A stretch of DNA of 64,000 bases from Bursaphelenchus xylophilus (taxonomy: Eukaryota; Nematoda; Chromadorea; Rhabditida; Aphelenchoididae), in contig CAJFCV020000004.1 of assembly GCA_904066235.2 (NCBI GenBank), positions 10,478,001 to 10,542,000 on the forward strand, read 5' to 3'. Of this stretch, positions 20,418-31,545 are shown in pieces. The stretch's first letter is position 1. Every line of letters begins with the position of its first letter. The notes under the pieces are model-generated. The model had not been told where the DNA came from. It did not search any database and saw only the letters and a list, made by a program, of their open reading frames with translations. A program made the position numbers and the translations under genes.

Positions 20418-20586
20418 CTGCAAATTGTCGGATTATAATTTTTTGACAAAAGCGATGTTTAGAAAACGCGGAGAAACGGCTGTGAGGCAGAGAAGGTATA
20501 TTATTCTGGATGGGTCAAGAAATGTGATTTTGTGGGCCTAGCGGACAAGATATTGCTGTAAACAAATACATTGGCTTCACGCAAAA

Positions 20587-21020
20587 TCCCTCAAGTGCAT
20601 CGCTCGTATTTTGATGAAACTAGGCATGAACCCCCATTGTCTAACGTAAGACATATGAGAGACTCCTAGCTCGCGCTTTGCAGAAACGACCGAGGTTTTT
20701 AGAACAAAAGTTAGAAAAAATGTCACACTTTTTTGCGACCTTTGGCATGGAAAGTTTCATATCTATTTTTACCGTAGAGAGTAATGTTTCCATGAAAAGA
20801 TCAATTTTTCGCACGAAACTGACGAAGGTACGGTCAAAACTCTTCTCTCGGACCGCTCTCCGAGTTGCGCGTGCTTCATCGGCGCCAAATTTTGCTGAAT
20901 ATCTTGGCTGCCACCGAAAAACGCGAGCTAAAGTTTTCAGAAATTAATACACTGTCTATTTACAAGGTGTGTGCAAAATTTAAAGAAAGTCTGAGCGTCA
21001 CACTTACGATACTCCCCATT
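20587..21020. repeat. Family A MITE
   Basis: It contains CTCAAGTGCATCGCTCGTATTTT at the left, the internal ACCGCTCTCCGAGTTGCG and CGCGAGCTAAAGTTTTCAG blocks, and a GAGCGTCACACTTACGATACT right end. Confidence 0.7.
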
Positions 21021-21399
21021 TTAAAAACAAATTTCTGTATCGTAACCTTGAATGTCTTGAAACATTCGAATCGAATGAGTCTGGCCTATGTGTCAATTAA
21101 AAGCCAGCTACAAGGAAGTGAATTTGAAGTGTGAGACATCGAGAGAACGATTTGAGGTCAGTCCATGACATAAGCTACAAACGTGAGAGCAGCGTTTTTC
21201 GGGAAAAGCGCTTCAGCATTCTTTTTTGAGGCTCTGAAATGTGCATATTATATCTATTCCTTAAACACAGTTTTATCAAAGGCTACTTGGGCAGGTTTAA
21301 GCCTAAAAATGGAAGGCTTATTTGCAATTATGGCCAATGATTTATAACAAAAAGAAATGTCATTCAGAAACAAAAAAAGTAACGGGCAAAAAATCTTTT

Positions 21400-21763
21400 C
21401 TGGCCTCTCCAACTCTCCGAATTTTGCAAGCTCTCGTTTAGTCCGTTGGTAAAGAAGCTGGAGTGATTTTGACACTTTTTGGCGAATTTCGGTACGAGAC
21501 GTTTTGTACCTATTTCTACCGTAGGGAGTAATGTCCACACAAAAAAAATTACTTTGTACCGCGCGAAACTACGACCAAAGTTATGACCAAAAGTTGTTGT
21601 TCTTTCTGACCGCTCTCCGCGTTTCGCCTACTTCCTCGGCAGCACAGAACGTTGAATTTCTCGGCGGCACCTGAAAAACGCGAGCTACAACTTTTGGGAA
21701 TTGAAATGCAGGCCATACGCGATATGTGCGCAAAATTTAAAGAAAATTTGAGTGTCGCACGTT
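21400..21763. repeat. Family A MITE, left-truncated
   Basis: The internal TTTCTACCGTAGGGAGTAATG and CCGCTCTCCGCGTTTCGC blocks are followed by GAGTGTCGCACG. It abuts family F directly. Confidence 0.6.
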
Positions 21764-21975
21764 AAACTGAGATAGGCTGAAACAGTCCGGTGAGTGGGTT
21801 TGCAACTTCCCAAAAAAAGACGCAAAAAAAAGTTTTATCGGAGAAGAAATGGGGAATTTTTGGGGCGAGAGAGTACGTTTTTGCGCGTCTTTTCTCTGTC
21901 TTCTCTGCGAAATCAAGACGAAGTGTAAAAAACCGATAGCGAAGTGTCTATTCCGGTCACCGGACTGCTCAGTTT
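21764..21975. repeat. Family F element, copy 1
   Basis: 212 bp with inverted ends AAACTGAG...CAGTCCGGTGA. The second copy is at 43077-43284 in the same orientation, sharing a GATAGCGAAGTGTCT block. Confidence 0.65.
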
Positions 21976-22098
21976 GATGTGCGTCGCACTTGGGGTACTC
22001 CAACGCTGGCTTGACATACAGGGCGTAAAATTATCTTCCTCTAGCGAAAGCCGAGGACGGCTAGCCCCAGTCCTACGCTCTCATTACTATGTTGCCTC

Positions 22099-22420
22099 CT
22101 AAACCTCATCTCGCAACTCCCAAATTCCGGACTTTCTTTCCAGAGCCCTCTAACCGAAAACTATAGAACAATGGATGTTGAACAGTTTCCGTTCAAGCAA
22201 GCTGGGAACACATCAGTTCAAACAAATCATCGACAAGACTAACATAACGTCCAGGCAACCTTACCGGCCCAATTCTGCTGACAACGCATTTTGCTGATGG
22301 CCGGCGGTGTTTGTGCAGTTGCGCAAACGTCGTGCAATCGTTTCGAATGTCGGGGATCGCAGGTGGGAAAAGGTCTCTGACACGTTGAGGCAGATTTCGT
22401 TGAATCACATGGCTGATTAC
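22099..22420 (-). CDS. Partial unknown gene, last two exons
   Basis: Two phase-0 exons: 22420-22265 (52 codons, between CCTCAG and GTAAGG) and 22149-22099 (16 codons plus stop, after GGTTAG). The first encodes a basic, Pro- and His-containing segment with QRNLPQRVRDLFPP; the second ends WELRDEV. I recognise no family. Upstream exons were not identified; a family B MITE at 22528-22680 would lie in the intron before it. The consistent phases and splice signals are the only support. It may be a gene remnant. Confidence 0.4.
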
Positions 22421-22527
22421 CTGAGGAAATGGGGAATGACGTAGAAGAGGGGAATTTGCAAAATTTAACCGATTTGAATATTTGCTGCTAAACTTGTAGA
22501 AAATGGACATTCTATTATATAGTAGTA

Positions 22528-22680
22528 TCAGTCTGTCGGGAAAATAACGAACAATCTGTTACATAAAAAATCGCATCGCCATCGGGAAAATGAATTGGGT
22601 CGCGACAAATCAAGTTGTTTTCACTTCAGCTACGCGATTGGCGCTGCGACATTGTTGTCATTATTTTCCCGACAGATTGA
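22528..22680. repeat. Family B MITE
   Basis: TCAGTCTGTCGGGAAAATAA left end and TTATTTTCCCGACAGATTGA right end, 153 bp. Confidence 0.85.
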
Positions 22681-22865
22681 TATAAGCTTCTTAAAACTTT
22701 TCTTCATGCTTTGGAGATCATTTGTGATATCCAACTGGCACTGGCTAACAACAAGCACGGAATGCTACAGCTGCCGTTTATTGACCATGCAACCTTAAAA
22801 ATTTGATCCTTAATAAATTTATTTAACTTTTTTTAAACTGTTCCAATTTGTGTTTGAAGTAATCC

Positions 22866-23313
22866 AGGGGAAGTCTCCAAGTGCGACGCTCAGATTTTTT
22901 TAAAATTTTGCACACGCGTCGGGTATGGAATAAATATCAATTCCTAAAAGTCTTAGCTCGCGCTTTGCGGGCGCCACCGAGATATCGAACGATTTTTGCC
23001 GCCGAAAGAACACGCTAAACGTGGAGAGCGGTCAGGGAGAAAAACGCTTTTTTGGCCATAACTTTGGCAGCTTCGTGCGGAAAATTTTGATTTTTTGTTG
23101 AAACATTATCCTTTGCGGTAGAAATAAGCATGAAACTTTTCGTCCCGAAATTTGGCAAAAGGTCCTAAATTTTGGCCGACTTTCGGTCTAAAAATCTCGG
23201 CTGTTTCTGCAAAGCGCGAGCTAGGATTCTCGGATATATCTTAGAAGAAATTAATCTAAATTTGTGCCAAGTTTCATCAAAATCTGAGCGTCGCACTTGG
23301 AGTACTTCCCCTG
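22866..23313. repeat. Family A MITE, intact copy
   Basis: Near-perfect CAGGGGAAGT...ACTTCCCCTG termini about 450 bp apart, with GTGCGACGCTCAG and its reverse just inside. This copy and 59523-59972 define the family length. Confidence 0.85.
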
Positions 23314-24107
23314 TTAATTAATTTATTTAACTTTTTTTTAACTGATCCAATTTATAACTGATCCAATTATTTTTCAGAATATTTTCTTGCAGAGCAGTGA
23401 ATACGTATTCAATCCATAAACAATGCGCTGTCACCTCGCTGCAAACGTTTTCGAAATATTCAACTAAACGGGTCATATGGATTGATCGTTATCATGCATC
23501 AACATCAGCTTCATTTTCACACGCGTTGCTTCAAATTGGCCGTTCCAATAACCAGTTAGCTGCAGCCCTACCTGAACTTCCTGACTTTTCCTCGCGAGTC
23601 CAGGAAGCCGATCAGCAGAAGCGATCTTCCCTTATGTTTATTGTTGATATTGTGTTCTTCCGACCCTCCAAAAGGGCTACCATCTTCTTGGGAAACAGGA
23701 GGGAGAGGGTGTCAGACGAGGTGCCGCTCGTAAACTCGCTTTGTACTTTGTTGTTCACGGTGAAGTCGTAAAGTCTAATGATGGGCGGGTGTAAGTGGGA
23801 GTCAAAAGGATCAACTAAAGTGCAGATTGCATATTATTATATAAACATACATATATAAGGAATTCCTTTGCTAAAAGCTTCCTATGATCAGGTTTTTTGC
23901 CCGTCTTGGAGCGCTCTCTCTTTAGTATGAAAAATGCTGCAGGTTTAGAGTATTTTTCTTGATGATATTATCTATCGTCGATCGTGGTCTACAGAGCAAC
24001 AGGGCTTCTAGTCTTACTCTCAATGTTGGCCCAACATTTTGTGATTTTATACGCACCAGCTTTTAGCTTCGTTGCCCCTCGGGAGAGAGCATAATTTCTT
24101 CAAGAAA
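23314..24107. other. Unassigned stretch with ambiguous exon-like frames
   Basis: 23397-23771 is open on the plus strand without an ATG start, after TTTTCAG and TTGCAG. The minus strand over 23600-23830 also shows an exon-like frame after CTTTAG. Neither has a recognisable motif or a convincing partner exon, so I do not call a gene. 23830-24107 shows nothing further. Confidence 0.35.
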
Positions 24108-24335
24108 TCAACTTTTTCCATTCGAAACTGTCAAAGATACGACCAAAACCATTTACCTCTCTGACCGCTCTCCGCAATTCTTGTATTCACTTGCTGGCAA
24201 GGTTGTCAAATATCTCGACTGGCTCTGCAAAGCAACACCTAGAACTTTCAGGAATTGGTTTTGGACCTAGGTCAATGTCTGTGCCAAACTTAACGAGAAT
24301 TTGTGAGCGTCGCATTTCGAACACTTCCCGGGTTG
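24108..24335. repeat. Family A MITE, partial
   Basis: GACCGCTCTCCGCAATTC and GAGCGTCGCATTTCGAACACTTCC blocks; the left half is missing. Confidence 0.6.
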
Positions 24336-24393
24336 TCTGCATTTACAGCCACTGGATAGCTGGGAATTCAGTGGTCGATTTCCAGCTCGTATA

Positions 24394-24537
24394 TCTGTCT
24401 GTCGAGAAAATATTGAGCATAATGTCGCTGCGCCGGCCGTTAAGCAGCAATTTTACTTTTCCACGACACAATTAATTTTCTCGGCGGCAATACGATTTTC
24501 AATGCGGCAGATTGCTCATTATTTTCCCGACAGACGG
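24394..24537. repeat. Family B MITE
   Basis: TCTGTCTGTCGAGAAAATAT left end and CATTATTTTCCCGACAGACG right end. Confidence 0.8.
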
Positions 24538-24962
24538 ATATTCGCCAAAATCGGGGTTAGGATAAAACTTTTTGGGCAATTCTCCAACTAATTAGTTAAG
24601 AATTTTTAATTTTGCCTCCATTCAACCAAATCTTTCCTGCTCCGGTGCCCTGTCACCACTCATTGTCGCAAATTTGAATTCTCGCTTGAATCCGGTTTTC
24701 TATTTGAATTCAAATTTTCCAATCCAATTCCCCACCTCCTCCGACGTTTACCTGTTTCTGTTCGCAGCTTCAGGAAGGGATCAAAAGTTCGTCGCCATTG
24801 CTATCTGATTCAGCAAAAGGTTATGCGCCCTCTTGGAGCCTGTTCCTCCGGAAATTGTCCAGAAAACCAATTACCCGCTTCTCGAGGAAACGTTCGTTGT
24901 TCGAGTGCGTAATTGGGGTGTTTGTTGTGCTGGAAGAAGGCCTTATTTTGCGCTCCTCTTTA
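24538..24962. other. Unassigned unique-looking sequence
   Basis: There is no repeat family here. A TTCGCAG acceptor-like site at about 24775 precedes frames open on the plus strand. I cannot assign a product or a partner exon. Confidence 0.3.
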
Positions 24963-25532
24963 CAAGGAAAGTACTTCTATGGGGTGTGGAATTACCGGTC
25001 GAGATATATATCAAAAAATTCGCAAAAATTTTCTGATTCAGAATATATAAAAATTAGCTGCCTAATTTTGGTCTATCAACGAGTTTTATCAATAAATGTA
25101 TTTCTCGAGGAAAAAATCTGCGGCAACAAAAGCGCGCTCGGTCTCTTCCTTCGGAAGAGAGCGGTGTGGCCGAGTGGTTAGAGCGCTAGATTGGAAATCC
25201 GAGGGGAACGGGTTCGAATCTTTTTGCCACACTAGAACCCATTTTTTACATTGGCCCTACTTTTAAGGTGTAGTTGTAATCCAATTTGATATTTTAAGGC
25301 TTGTCAAGGCCTCAAAATTTATTTTAGCACAAAACAAAATTTTTTTATTGGTAAAAAGACGGTCAAAAAGACACTTGCATTGTGTCGCGAGAAAACTTCT
25401 GAGGACAAAAACATGTCATCAGACCAAAATTAGGCAGCTAATTTATATATATTCTGAATCAGAAAATTTTTGCGAATTTTTTGATATATATCTCGACCGG
25501 TAATTCCACACCCCATAGAAGTACTTTCCTTG
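24963..25532. mobile_element. Tc5-like element (copy 2) carrying a tRNA-Ser-like gene
   Basis: 570 bp with CAAGGAAAGTAC termini, inverted repeats of about 115 bp, and TTA duplicated on both sides (24960-24962 and 25533-25535). It has no transposase. Its centre is a tRNA-like sequence. The tips match copy 1, but the TIR interior differs, so it is a separate subfamily. Confidence 0.85.
25164..25232 (+). tRNA. tRNA-Ser-like sequence, possible GGA anticodon
   Basis: Acceptor arms GTGTGGC and GCCACAC pair perfectly. The A-box reads TGGCCGAGTGGTTAGAGCG and the B-box GGTTCGAATCT. The central ATTGGAAATCC would give a GGA (Ser) anticodon, but the anticodon stem is imperfect and the long variable arm of tRNA-Ser is missing. 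It lies in the middle of a transposon and is probably a tRNA-derived pseudogene. Confidence 0.55.
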
Positions 25533-25782
25533 TTAATAATTTTTCGCGGTAAATAAATTATGGAAAGTTCAGGGCAGAAAAACTTCAAGTTTGTTTTTGA
25601 GTTTTGTGATCTGATTTGCCATGATGAGGGGCGGTTATGTTGGAGTTTCGAAGCATAATTTCCCTCGTGTTTTTGTGAGTTTGAAACGATCATTAAAAGT
25701 CACATCTCTACTGTGTTCTTTGGAGGGAAAACTGAAGTTTCTATGACGTCTGGTACAAGTTTACGGTAGATCACACTGGCTA

Positions 25783-25917
25783 TCAGTCTGTAGCGAAACG
25801 TTGCTGCACCAATCGTATCGCTGAAATGAAAAGAACTTTTTTGCGGGACAAATAATTTCCCCGGGGCGATGTGATTTCTGATGCGACAGAGCGCTCATTA
25901 TTTTTCCGACAAACTGA
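25783..25917. repeat. Family B MITE
   Basis: TCAGTCTGTAGCG left end and TTTTTCCGACAAACTGA right end, 135 bp. Confidence 0.75.
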
Positions 25918-26119
25918 TACAGTAGTCTTCGGAACGGCAGATAAAACAAGGAAGTGAATTTTTTTATAACATTGATTTTTTGGGTCGGAAATTGCACGTA
26001 ATTCGGGCTTTGTTTTGAGATTTGAATTTTTGAAGGCCTTGGAATTCATTTTGAGCAAGACCATTTTTCTAGAAACAACGAAGATCTTTGTCCGAGATTT
26101 GTAAATATACACATGGCCA

Positions 26120-26262
26120 TACGACTGAAGTAAAAAGCAGGTTGATTTTGCAGCGGCCCAATTCATCTTCTTGGCGGCCATACGACTTTCGATGACAGTG
26201 CTCATTACGATTTTCGTAATGAGCACTGTCATCGAAGTGCTCATTATTTTCCCGACAGACTA
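26120..26262. repeat. Family B MITE, partial, with a perfect internal hairpin
   Basis: The right end CATTATTTTCCCGACAGACT is intact and the left end is lost. The arm 26188-26210 and its exact reverse complement 26214-26236 form a 23-bp hairpin with a 3-base loop. Confidence 0.7.
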
Positions 26263-26963
26263 TTATCATCATCTTATCTACTATCTTCTTAGTTAAGTCT
26301 ATTATTAGTCAATATCGTTTGAGCACTCAAAATTTCCTAGCTTTTCCCGGCGTTTTTAGTAGCCCTACCGGAAAGTCGCCGGACTAAAATGGGCGACACG
26401 TACTGTGAGGAAAAAAGTTAACATTGCATTTTCTTGGCCTTCCCTGCATTTTCACAAGTGCAAATACCACAAATCAGTCCGGCTACCTTCCGGAAGGACT
26501 AGCAACTTGCCTGCCCTTCAAAGCACTGCCAAGATATTTACCGCTCAGTCTTGTTTCCCTATGTCTTATGCTTCCACTCCTACGGTATTCTTGTTGCGGA
26601 ACTTCCTTCTCCAAATTCCTGCTCAAAACTTGCGTATCCATCTTCTGTTGACCGAAATTCCTTGCAAAAATGCCGATGCAATCGCCAAAAAATTCCGCCG
26701 AAATTTTTACAGGAAAACTTATGCGCCAAGATAACATGGTTTTACAATGCCGCGACAGGGGCAGCTGAAGATCCGTATCAGCGACGAGGGCTAATATTTA
26801 GGGTCGGTGGAGTCAACAAGAATTCCATAAGTTGTTTTTTGGAGGTTGGCTTGTTTTCAGCTGCCTGTTTTTGGGAAATTCGAGCAACTGGAGCGGCATT
26901 ATTGTAGGTTGTGTGAGGTGAGCGAGAATGACGCGATTTGTGGAAGCGTTAGCGCCAGCTGTC
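26263..26963. other. Unassigned stretch
   Basis: Overlapping open frames on both strands (about 26405-26737) show no motif, ATG context or splice partner. TACCGGAAAG-like fragments near 26370 and 26490 resemble pieces flanking family D repeats. No gene is supported. Confidence 0.3.
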
Positions 26964-27134
26964 TATCGGTGTGTCGGGAAAATAATGTGGACTAAACGTG
27001 GCCTTGGAATCGCTCATCACCGGTCTTTGACGGCTAGCCGCAGCTGGAGATTTGATGGCGACAGCACCTCTTTTTTCGATGAGGCGAAAGACTTTGCTGC
27101 GATGACTCGCCACCACAGATTTTCCCGACAGACT
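26964..27134. repeat. Family B-related MITE, distinct subfamily
   Basis: TCGGTGTGTCGGGAAAATAATG left end and TTTTCCCGACAGACTTTG right end share the B tips. The interior (CATCACCGGTCTTTGACGGC) differs and resembles the copies at 49675-49832 and 62345-62460. Confidence 0.65.
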
Positions 27135-27647
27135 TTGGCCGAATGGCACGTAGGCCAAGAGAGAAAATTTTTTCCGAGAATTTTAGCGTAAATGACTAGC
27201 TGAAATAAAGTTATGTTAAGCTTTAGAGAGTGTAGAAATGTTTTCAGCAAAATTGAAGGGTTCCATCAGTCTACCGGGAGAATAATGGCCGTTCGTCGCA
27301 GAAAAATGCTTCGTCTCGTAGAAAAAAATGCTTCTAGCCGTCGCAAAAACAATGATGGGTGATTCACAGGCACGACGAGCGCACATTGCCCTTTTTTGCA
27401 GAGTGCAAAAATCGCTCCAGCGACTGTGATGACGGACAAGTACGCAAAACAAGAAGATACGGTAGATAAAAGCGTATTACGGTCCCATTTCTGCTTGTTT
27501 TGATCAGGCAAAGATAATTCTTTATGGAGATCGTATGCTCTGGACTTTTGTCCACCGGAAAAAAAAATTGTAAACAAAGTCGTTCTTGAGCCAACTTCCC
27601 ACTAAAAATCTCGGCGGCTTCTGCACAGCGCAAGTTAAAACTGGCTA

Positions 27648-27790
27648 TCAATCTGCCGGAAAAATGGTGAAAGCCTTGTCGCTGCGCCAGTCGCGTTGCT
27701 AGAGTCTAAGGACCTTTATTTGACTGCGACACAATTGATTTTTATACGATTTTTTGCTGCAACATAGTGCTCATTATTTTCCCGACAGAC
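27648..27790. repeat. Family B MITE
   Basis: TCAATCTGCCGGAAAAATGG left end and CATTATTTTCCCGACAGACG right end. Confidence 0.75.
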
Positions 27791-29328
27791 GGCTAATGTG
27801 CTCTTGAGAGTGCTGATCTTTACCTCCGCCAAATTTCCGCGCGAATTGCAGTATTTCAAAGTGTCCTCCAGTCTCCAAAACCGTTAATCTTGCAGCTATG
27901 ATCTTCTGTCTTCCACTAGGCCAAATTTCTTTCCCAAATCTTGACTCCAAGATCCATCCGCGGCCCTTTTTCTTCCGGCCCACCGCCTGATAAACATCAC
28001 CAAGATGTCGGCCTGTTTTGTGCTTTATGTCAGACGTTTTTGCACGGTAGTTTGTGACCGTGACGGTACGTTTCCTACTGCATTCGCATCATGAGGCATC
28101 AGAATCTGATAAAGTCGCGGTGACAAAGACAAGTCAGTGTCATTGTGGAGACGTCTGGTCGCGGACGCTTTTTAATCGTCTTCCTCTTTGTCTGGGTTGC
28201 TGTATAAGGGATTTGGAGGATACGTTCTTGTGTCTACGTGCTTTTAGTCATCGTTTCTCTGAGATAAATAGGCTTGCAGCTTTGAGAGAGGGATCAGAGA
28301 GGATATATGATATGAGGGACCTGGTTCAAACAGGCTGTAAATTTGTCTCAAATTTTGAATGCTGCTTTTAGACTAACCTGAAAACTCAAATGTTTGCCCC
28401 ATTCCGAGATTTTAATTTACGGGATTTCTTATCTTCCCATCAAGGATTCATCTAAATTTGCTCCAATTTTCAACCAAATCTCAGCGCTGCATCTCCTGAA
28501 CTCCTCTATTAAACCAACCAAAAACTGCCGCAAGGCTTCTATAGCACAAGCGCGACCTCAATTTTTCATTTTCAAATTTTAGCACTTTAGCAATCGCCCT
28601 GTTAGACTTTATCGTAAAACTCCAAAAAATGTTATCCCGATGACCAAAAGAACGAAAAAAATGCTTTTGATTACAAATCCGCATCGCAGTCGTTTCTTCC
28701 TTTAAACAAAGAACGATTTTACAGCGTCTTCCCGTTGAATTTGTGTCCTTATTGCCTGGGACTTTCTTCAAGCTCCCGTTTCGTAATCTTGGTCCGGGAA
28801 GGTTCTTGTTCGCAGTAACGTAGTTTGGACACAAACCGCACATCAGTTGTGGGAGAGGCGGTAAGATTTGATGTCTATAAAATGCCTGGCGAAGTTCTTG
28901 GGGCACTTTTCGGCTTCAGTCTTATTTTTGGGGCATAGGAAGCTCTGTGTTGGAGATAAACTTTTGCCGCAAAATTTGATCTTATTTTGGGTTGGGAAAG
29001 ATGAGTGTTACCTGGGCGAAGAGGGCATTTTAAGGATCAGAAAAAGTGGTAAGGGGGGACCAAGGCAAAATTTTTAAGGACGATTTTTTGGCTTGCAAGA
29101 AAATGGGGTGATAATAAGAGAACCAGGCGGATTTTGAACAAAAACTAGCCTAGAAGAAAACGTTGAAAATTATCTTTAGCCTATATTTTTTAAGCTATGT
29201 ATAGCAAAGGTTTTTTTTGTTAAATACCGAACGTTGATGTTCCCTTTTTTTCCGCTTACTCCCCCCTTATCATACCATAACATTTTTTCCTCACGGTGCC
29301 CTCACTAAAACAAGGAACAAATCCTTAA
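27791..29328. other. Gene-poor stretch
   Basis: About 1.5 kb without a recognised repeat or gene. Open frames of up to 141 codons (for example the minus strand, 28481-28906) lack motifs and consistent splice signals. It may hold old, degraded transposon sequence. Confidence 0.35.
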
Positions 29329-30092
29329 CAAGGGAAGTCACTTAAATCACGGATCGATTTTTAAAAACGACTGTTACTGAAATGGAGAGGGGGGAATCTG
29401 GATATCGAATCTGAAAACCGCTACCTCCACCGGCCTCTGGGAGCCGAGATAATCGACCAAAAAGTTTGACCAAATTCCTCCAAACATTTCTTCCCTCCGA
29501 AAGAATGAAATCCAGCGAACCGAATGGTCCGGTGGTCTGGAAGCGCGCTTCCGGGCCTTCACCTTTTCAGGTTCGAATCCGCGCGGATCTCGAACTTGTG
29601 AAAAATTTATAAAAAAGTTGCTGTGATCCAGTAAATTTACTATCAATTTATTTTTAGATTTTATGCCTATTTTACGGTAAATTTTCAACCTTGAAAATTC
29701 AAACCGTTTGGAACTCGCATTCAAATTATTACTCTGAAATTTTATCGTAAAATATGCAAAAAAATCAAAAATTTTATCTTACCGGTAAATTTATTGGATT
29801 ACAAGAAAAGTTTAAAAAATTATTCGACCCATGCGGATTCGAACCTGAAAAGGTGCAGGCCCGGAAGCGCGCTTCCAGACCACCGGACCATTCGGTTCTC
29901 TTCCCTCCTTCTTTCGGAAGAGAGGACTATTCGGAGCAAGTTTTTTTTGGTCAAACCTTTTTGGTCGATTATCTCGGATCGCAGAGGCCGGTGGAGGTAG
30001 CGGTTTTCAGATTTGACATCTCCGTCGTACCCTCCACATCGCTGTAACAGTCGTTTTTAAAAATCGATCCGTGACTTTAGTGACTTCCCTTG
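29329..30092. mobile_element. Tc5-like element (copy 3) with tRNA-like sequence in both TIRs
   Basis: 764 bp. Termini are CAAGGGAAGTCACT and AGTGACTTCCCTTG, with TAA duplicated at 29326-29328 and 30093-30095. The inverted repeats are roughly 270-300 bp. Each contains a tRNA-like block: about 29527-29590 on the plus strand and about 29836-29898 on the minus strand. No transposase is present. Confidence 0.85.
29527..29590 (+). ncRNA. tRNA-like sequence in the left TIR of Tc5-like copy 3
   Basis: GGTCCG at the start pairs with CGGATC at the end (one G-T pair) as an acceptor stem. The A-box-like region is GGTGGTCTGGAAGCGCG and the B-box is GGTTCGAATCC. About 64 nt. The inverse copy is in the right TIR. 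Confidence 0.5.
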
Positions 30093-30303
30093 TAAGTTGG
30101 CCTCGCTGAAAAAAAATCGGAGGCAAAATCATTACGTCGCTTTGTAGGCAGTTTTTCTTTCTCCTGCTATTGCCGAATCCTGATTTTCTGATTAGATAAA
30201 CTACCATTTTTTCCGTTTTCAAGGCAAACCTTGGCTCATGTGCAAAGGTTGGGGAGAAAATTCACTTCCTTCTTTTTTATCTGCCGCTCCGAAGACTACG
30301 ATA

Positions 30304-30433
30304 TCAGTCTGTCGGGAAAGTAATGAACGGAAAAATGAAAATGAATTGTGTCGCGGCAAGATCAAGTTGCTCTTGTTTTCAGCGACGCCATCAGTGCAGC
30401 GACATTTTGCTCATTATTTTCCCGACAAACTGA
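30304..30433. repeat. Family B MITE
   Basis: TATCAGTCTGTCGGGAAAGT left end and CATTATTTTCCCGACAAACTGATA right end; TA on both sides fits a TA target duplication. Confidence 0.85.
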
Positions 30434-31007
30434 TAGCCCAAAGGAAATAAATATAAGGTAATTGTATGGTTTTTTGCAAGCGTAGTTTTAAATTTTAACG
30501 TGGCTTACGGATTCTACATGTTATTTGCGTATCTCCTTACCGATTATGTCTCATAGGATAACCGTTGTTCCAATTCAAATCCATATTTCCCCCTTCTTCC
30601 TCTCTAATCCCGACTTAGCACCTCTGAAGGCGAGAAAAAGAATTCACGGTGGTCGATTAAGATCTTCTTGAGTCGCTGACCCACCTGCGACCTACTCCTT
30701 ACCCCGATACCCCCAAGATTGTCAGCTCTAATCATCCTCAGATCTCACAGCAAACCCTTGGCATACGCGCGAATGCGCTTCCTCACCTTGAGGCTGCTCC
30801 ATTTTACTTCCTCGCGCCTCGGTTCACCTCAAAAAATCAGCCGGTGGGTAGGGGAGTTGGGGTTGGGGAGGTCGGCGAGGGATTTTCGGCTCGGCTTATG
30901 GATTTATTTTGTAAGAATGGAAAGTCAAAAATATTCGATATCCCTCCATTTGCGAACACGTTTTCCACTGGTCCGTCCGCAAAGTCGCTGTGGTGATTTT
31001 TGCGGCA

Positions 31008-31545
31008 TGCATTGTGCGAATACAAGAGTTCGCTTTGCACTGTGCAATTTGTTGCTTACTGCACCGTGCAATTGGCTTCTTGGACTTTTGCTCGCACCTA
31101 GAATTTCTGCACCATGTTCACACCCTAACTTTTACAGTACCGTGCATTAGGCTTTTTTTGAGTTGTCGCTTGGACCCTGATTTTTTTGGCACCGTGCAAT
31201 TGGATTTTTTGGGCACCCTGACTATTCTGCACCGTATAATACAATAAACTATTTTGGGATTTTGCTCTCGCCTTGAATTTTCTGCAACTTTCAATAGACT
31301 TTTAGGCTTTTGCTCACACCCTGACTCCTGCTGCACCGTGCAGTAGGCTTTATGGACTGTCGCTCGTACCCTAATTTTTTCTGCACCGTGCAGTAGACTT
31401 TTTGGTTATCGCTCGCACCTTGACTTTTACTGCACCGTGCAGTAGGCTTTTTGCGCTGTCGCTCGCACCCTGAGTTTTTCCGCACCGTGCAATAGGTTTT
31501 TTTTGGGCTTTCGCTTGCACCCTGAAATATTCTGCACCGTGCAAA
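31008..31545. repeat. Tandem array derived from the family D MITE core
   Basis: Nine or so degenerate units, each with GCACCGTGCA, an A/T tract, and a (T)GTCGCTCGCACCCTGA segment. In the right half the GCACCGTG motif recurs at 31333, 31383, 31432, 31482 and 31533, a period of about 50 bp. Single copies of the same unit sit inside family D elements near 32380-32560, 41975-42170, 45235-45420 and 53690-53870. Confidence 0.85.

Larger units (their letters stand above)
20418..22098. other. Upstream flank of the DUF229 gene, repeat-filled
   Basis: 20418-20586 may hold the promoter or leader but shows no recognisable box. 20587-21020 and 21400-21763 are family A copies and 21764-21975 is family F. 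Open frames inside are repeat sequence; I see no gene. Confidence 0.5.

Noticed and set aside
23397..23771. 125-codon plus-strand open frame
   Set aside because: No ATG start and no motif; the minus strand over part of it looks equally exon-like. The strand cannot be decided from sequence alone.
26405..26737. Opposing open frames of about 80-110 codons
   Set aside because: Neither has a start context, motif or partner exon.
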